A stretch of 64,000 nt of DNA from Pontibacter pudoricolor (GTDB lineage Bacteria; Bacteroidota; Bacteroidia; Cytophagales; Hymenobacteraceae): the NCBI RefSeq assembly GCF_010092985.1, contig NZ_CP048106.1:1178001-1242000 (forward strand), given 5' to 3'. The notes below the pieces were generated by a model. That model was not told the DNA's origin. It did not search any database and saw nothing but the letters and a program-made list of their open reading frames with translations. Both the position numbers and the translations under genes were made by a program. Of this stretch, positions 62,363-64,000 are shown piece by piece; the first letter of the stretch is position 1, and each line of letters begins with the position of its first letter.

Positions 62363-63097
62363 ATGAAAAAGATCCTTCTCAGCTGCATAACGGCAACGAT
62401 ACTCATCTCCTGCTCTACCCGGAAACCTGATGCTGCAGAAATCACTACAAGTATTGAACGAGCCAACACTATAGTTGCTGAAACTATACCTGTAAAAGGA
62501 ATCGAAGAAAAAGAAGATCCGCTGGTGCACGAACACTGCTATTGTGAAACTATACCTGAAGAGTTAGTCCCGTTTATCTTAAAAGATTACCAGGTGAGGG
62601 AGTATGTGGAAGGCGACTTAAACAGGGACGGTATTAAGGATTATCTGCTATTGTTAAGCCTGCCATACTCCGGGGAAATTGATTCAGAAAATAATGCGTT
62701 AAGACCCTTGCTGATTTTAATACGAGACAAGCAAAACAAGCTAACGCTAGCTGCCAGAAACGACCATGTGGTGGACAGTTGCCAGGATTGCGGAGGACAG
62801 TTTGGTGATTTTCTTGACGAAATTGTAATAGAAAGCAGTGGCAGCTTTTCGATATACCATTTAGGCGGTATGGCATGGCGATCGAAAAAAGAAATATTCT
62901 TTGAGTACACCCCTGAAGAAAACAATTGGCTGCTGAAACAAGAATCAGATTACTATTATAACGCTGGCATGTCTGAGGGCGATACGCTATTTGACGGGCA
63001 GGTTTATATGCCTGAAGAAAATACGAAAACGCCCAGGGACTTTGGCAAGCTGTTTTTCGGAGACTATAACCGTGCGCTAGCCGCGGATATGAAATAG
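62363..63097 (+). CDS. Lipoprotein with calcium-loop-like motif, unknown function
   Basis: 244 residues. Lipobox ISC, Cys17. It contains EGDLNRDGIKDYLLLLSLPY, an acidic DxNxDGxxD loop seen in FG-GAP/VCBS-type proteins, and CQDCGGQFGDF. The general plan (lipobox, acidic loop, beta-rich end) resembles the cassette-like lipoprotein at 13934-14524. I cannot name a family. Confidence 0.78.
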   Translation: MKKILLSCITATILISCSTRKPDAAEITTSIERANTIVAETIPVKGIEEKEDPLVHEHCYCETIPEELVPFILKDYQVREYVEGDLNRDGIKDYLLLLSLPYSGEIDSENNALRPLLILIRDKQNKLTLAARNDHVVDSCQDCGGQFGDFLDEIVIESSGSFSIYHLGGMAWRSKKEIFFEYTPEENNWLLKQESDYYYNAGMSEGDTLFDGQVYMPEENTKTPRDFGKLFFGDYNRALAADMK

Positions 63098-63174
63098 CCT
63101 TAATTCAGAATTTTGTTCTATTGCTTCTACGCAACTAACGTAGTACCTTAGTAAGATAACCACGAACTAAACTG

Positions 63175-64000
63175 ATGAAAAAAATTATTCTCACCGGCTT
63201 GACGGCAGCTATACTATTTTCCTGTTCCAGCCAGAAATCAGAAACAGCAGAAAACACCTCTACCACCGAGGCAACCTCTGTTCAACAACAGGCACAGGCT
63301 TTCCTGGATGATTACACAAAAACCTTTCAAGGCCTGTATACTAAATCGGCAGAGGCAGAATGGGCATCTAATACAAAGATTGTGGAAGGCGACTCTACCA
63401 ATGCCGTAGCCACGCGCCGGGCAAACGAGGCATTGGCCGCTTTTACCGGTAGCGTAGAGAACATTGAGCAGGCCCGTAAGTACCTGGAGCAGAAAGACCA
63501 GCTCACCCCGATACAGGTAAAGCAATTTGAAGCCATACTATATGCCGGCGCCAACAACCCGCAAACAGTACCGGATGTGGTAAAAGCGCGAATTAAAGCA
63601 GAAACCGAACAGACGGAGAAACTATACGGTTTCGATTACCGCCTTTCAGGTAAATCAGTTACCACCAACGACATCGACAATATACTGAAAACGGAGAACG
63701 ATGTAAAGAAACGCCTGGCGGCCTGGAATGCAAGTAAGGAAGTAGGTCCCGGTCTTAAGCCCGGATTGCTGAAGCTGCGCGACCTGCGCAACAAAACGGT
63801 ACAAAGCCTGGGCTACGACGATTACTTTACCTACCAGGCTTCGGACTATGGCATGACACGTGAGGAGATGATGGACATGATGGCGCAGATAAACAAAGAC
63901 CTGTTGCCACTGTACCGTGAACTACACACCTATGCCCGCTACGAGCTGGCAAAAGAATATGGTGTAAAACAAGTGCCTGATTACCTGCCGGCACACTGGT
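63175..64000 (+). CDS. M2 family metallopeptidase lipoprotein (ACE-like), N-terminal part
   Basis: An open frame from ATG 63175 to the window edge, 275 residues visible. Lipobox FSC, Cys17. The mature sequence (AQAFLDDYTKTFQGLYTKSA, EAEWASNTKIVEGDSTNAV, NKTVQSLGYDDYFTYQASDY) matches bacterial M2 peptidyl-dipeptidase A, which cuts dipeptides from peptide C-termini using zinc. The HExxH site is beyond the edge. With the S46 peptidase it suggests extracellular peptide use. Confidence 0.9.
   Translation, partial: MKKIILTGLTAAILFSCSSQKSETAENTSTTEATSVQQQAQAFLDDYTKTFQGLYTKSAEAEWASNTKIVEGDSTNAVATRRANEALAAFTGSVENIEQARKYLEQKDQLTPIQVKQFEAILYAGANNPQTVPDVVKARIKAETEQTEKLYGFDYRLSGKSVTTNDIDNILKTENDVKKRLAAWNASKEVGPGLKPGLLKLRDLRNKTVQSLGYDDYFTYQASDYGMTREEMMDMMAQINKDLLPLYRELHTYARYELAKEYGVKQVPDYLPAHW

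Overview
The window reads as chromosomal DNA of a Bacteroidota bacterium. Pontibacter or another Hymenobacteraceae member is my best guess. The evidence is: TAnnTTTG-type -7 promoter elements, S46 dipeptidyl-peptidase, carboxypeptidase-regulatory/OMP_b-brl outer-membrane proteins, LytS/LytTR signalling, DUF983 and DUF3127 proteins, an AddAB-like helicase-nuclease pair, and intergenic repeat types common in this phylum. No rRNA, tRNA, prophage or CRISPR array was seen.

Layout. 0-11 kb: end of an M1 aminopeptidase, a DUF892 ferritin-like protein, a tail-to-tail cyanophycinase / isoaspartyl-peptidase pair (cyanophycin breakdown), a DUF3127 protein with an SSB-like acidic tail, an AlbA_2 protein, PIN-PhoH, SRPBCC-DinB, YkvA and a DPP11-like peptidase. 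11-15 kb is the accessory part: a zinc-ribbon gene and a divergent integron-integrase-like tyrosine recombinase with a 19-bp inverted repeat between them. These are followed by a palindromic site, a strongly foldable non-coding stretch, and a lipoprotein gene bounded like an integron gene cassette (attC-like hairpin, and a 9-base end complementary to the other boundary). A 50-bp copy of the palindromic site recurs 11 kb away at 24.7 kb, in inverted orientation, just upstream of another small orphan gene.

15-28 kb: RhlE-like helicase, acyltransferase, dienoyl-CoA-reductase-like SDR, a frameshifted NuiA-type nuclease inhibitor beside a secreted DRGH (NucA-like) nuclease, a carotenoid-desaturase-like oxidoreductase, YeeZ- and YhiN-like proteins, DUF2383, and DeaD with an RGG tail. 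28-36 kb: AddA-like and AddB-like proteins around a VOC gene. 36-45 kb: FUSC transporter, AraC regulator, DUF983, OMP, beta-CASP MBL protein, a RES/Xre toxin-antitoxin pair, TPR protein, OmpA lipoprotein, and a 1-kb repeat island. 45-57 kb: two large OMP_b-brl proteins, a TraB/DUF5694-like protein, a LytS/LytTR pair, and an AraC-EamA pair. 57-64 kb: DbpA-like helicase, RmuC, three lipoproteins, and the start of an M2 peptidase lipoprotein.

A window-wide signal cuts across all of this. The octamer AACTATAG/CTATAGTT (half or all of the palindrome AACTATAGTT) occurs again and again in genes and between them, far above the roughly two copies expected by chance. It behaves like a highly iterated palindrome and no annotated feature explains it.
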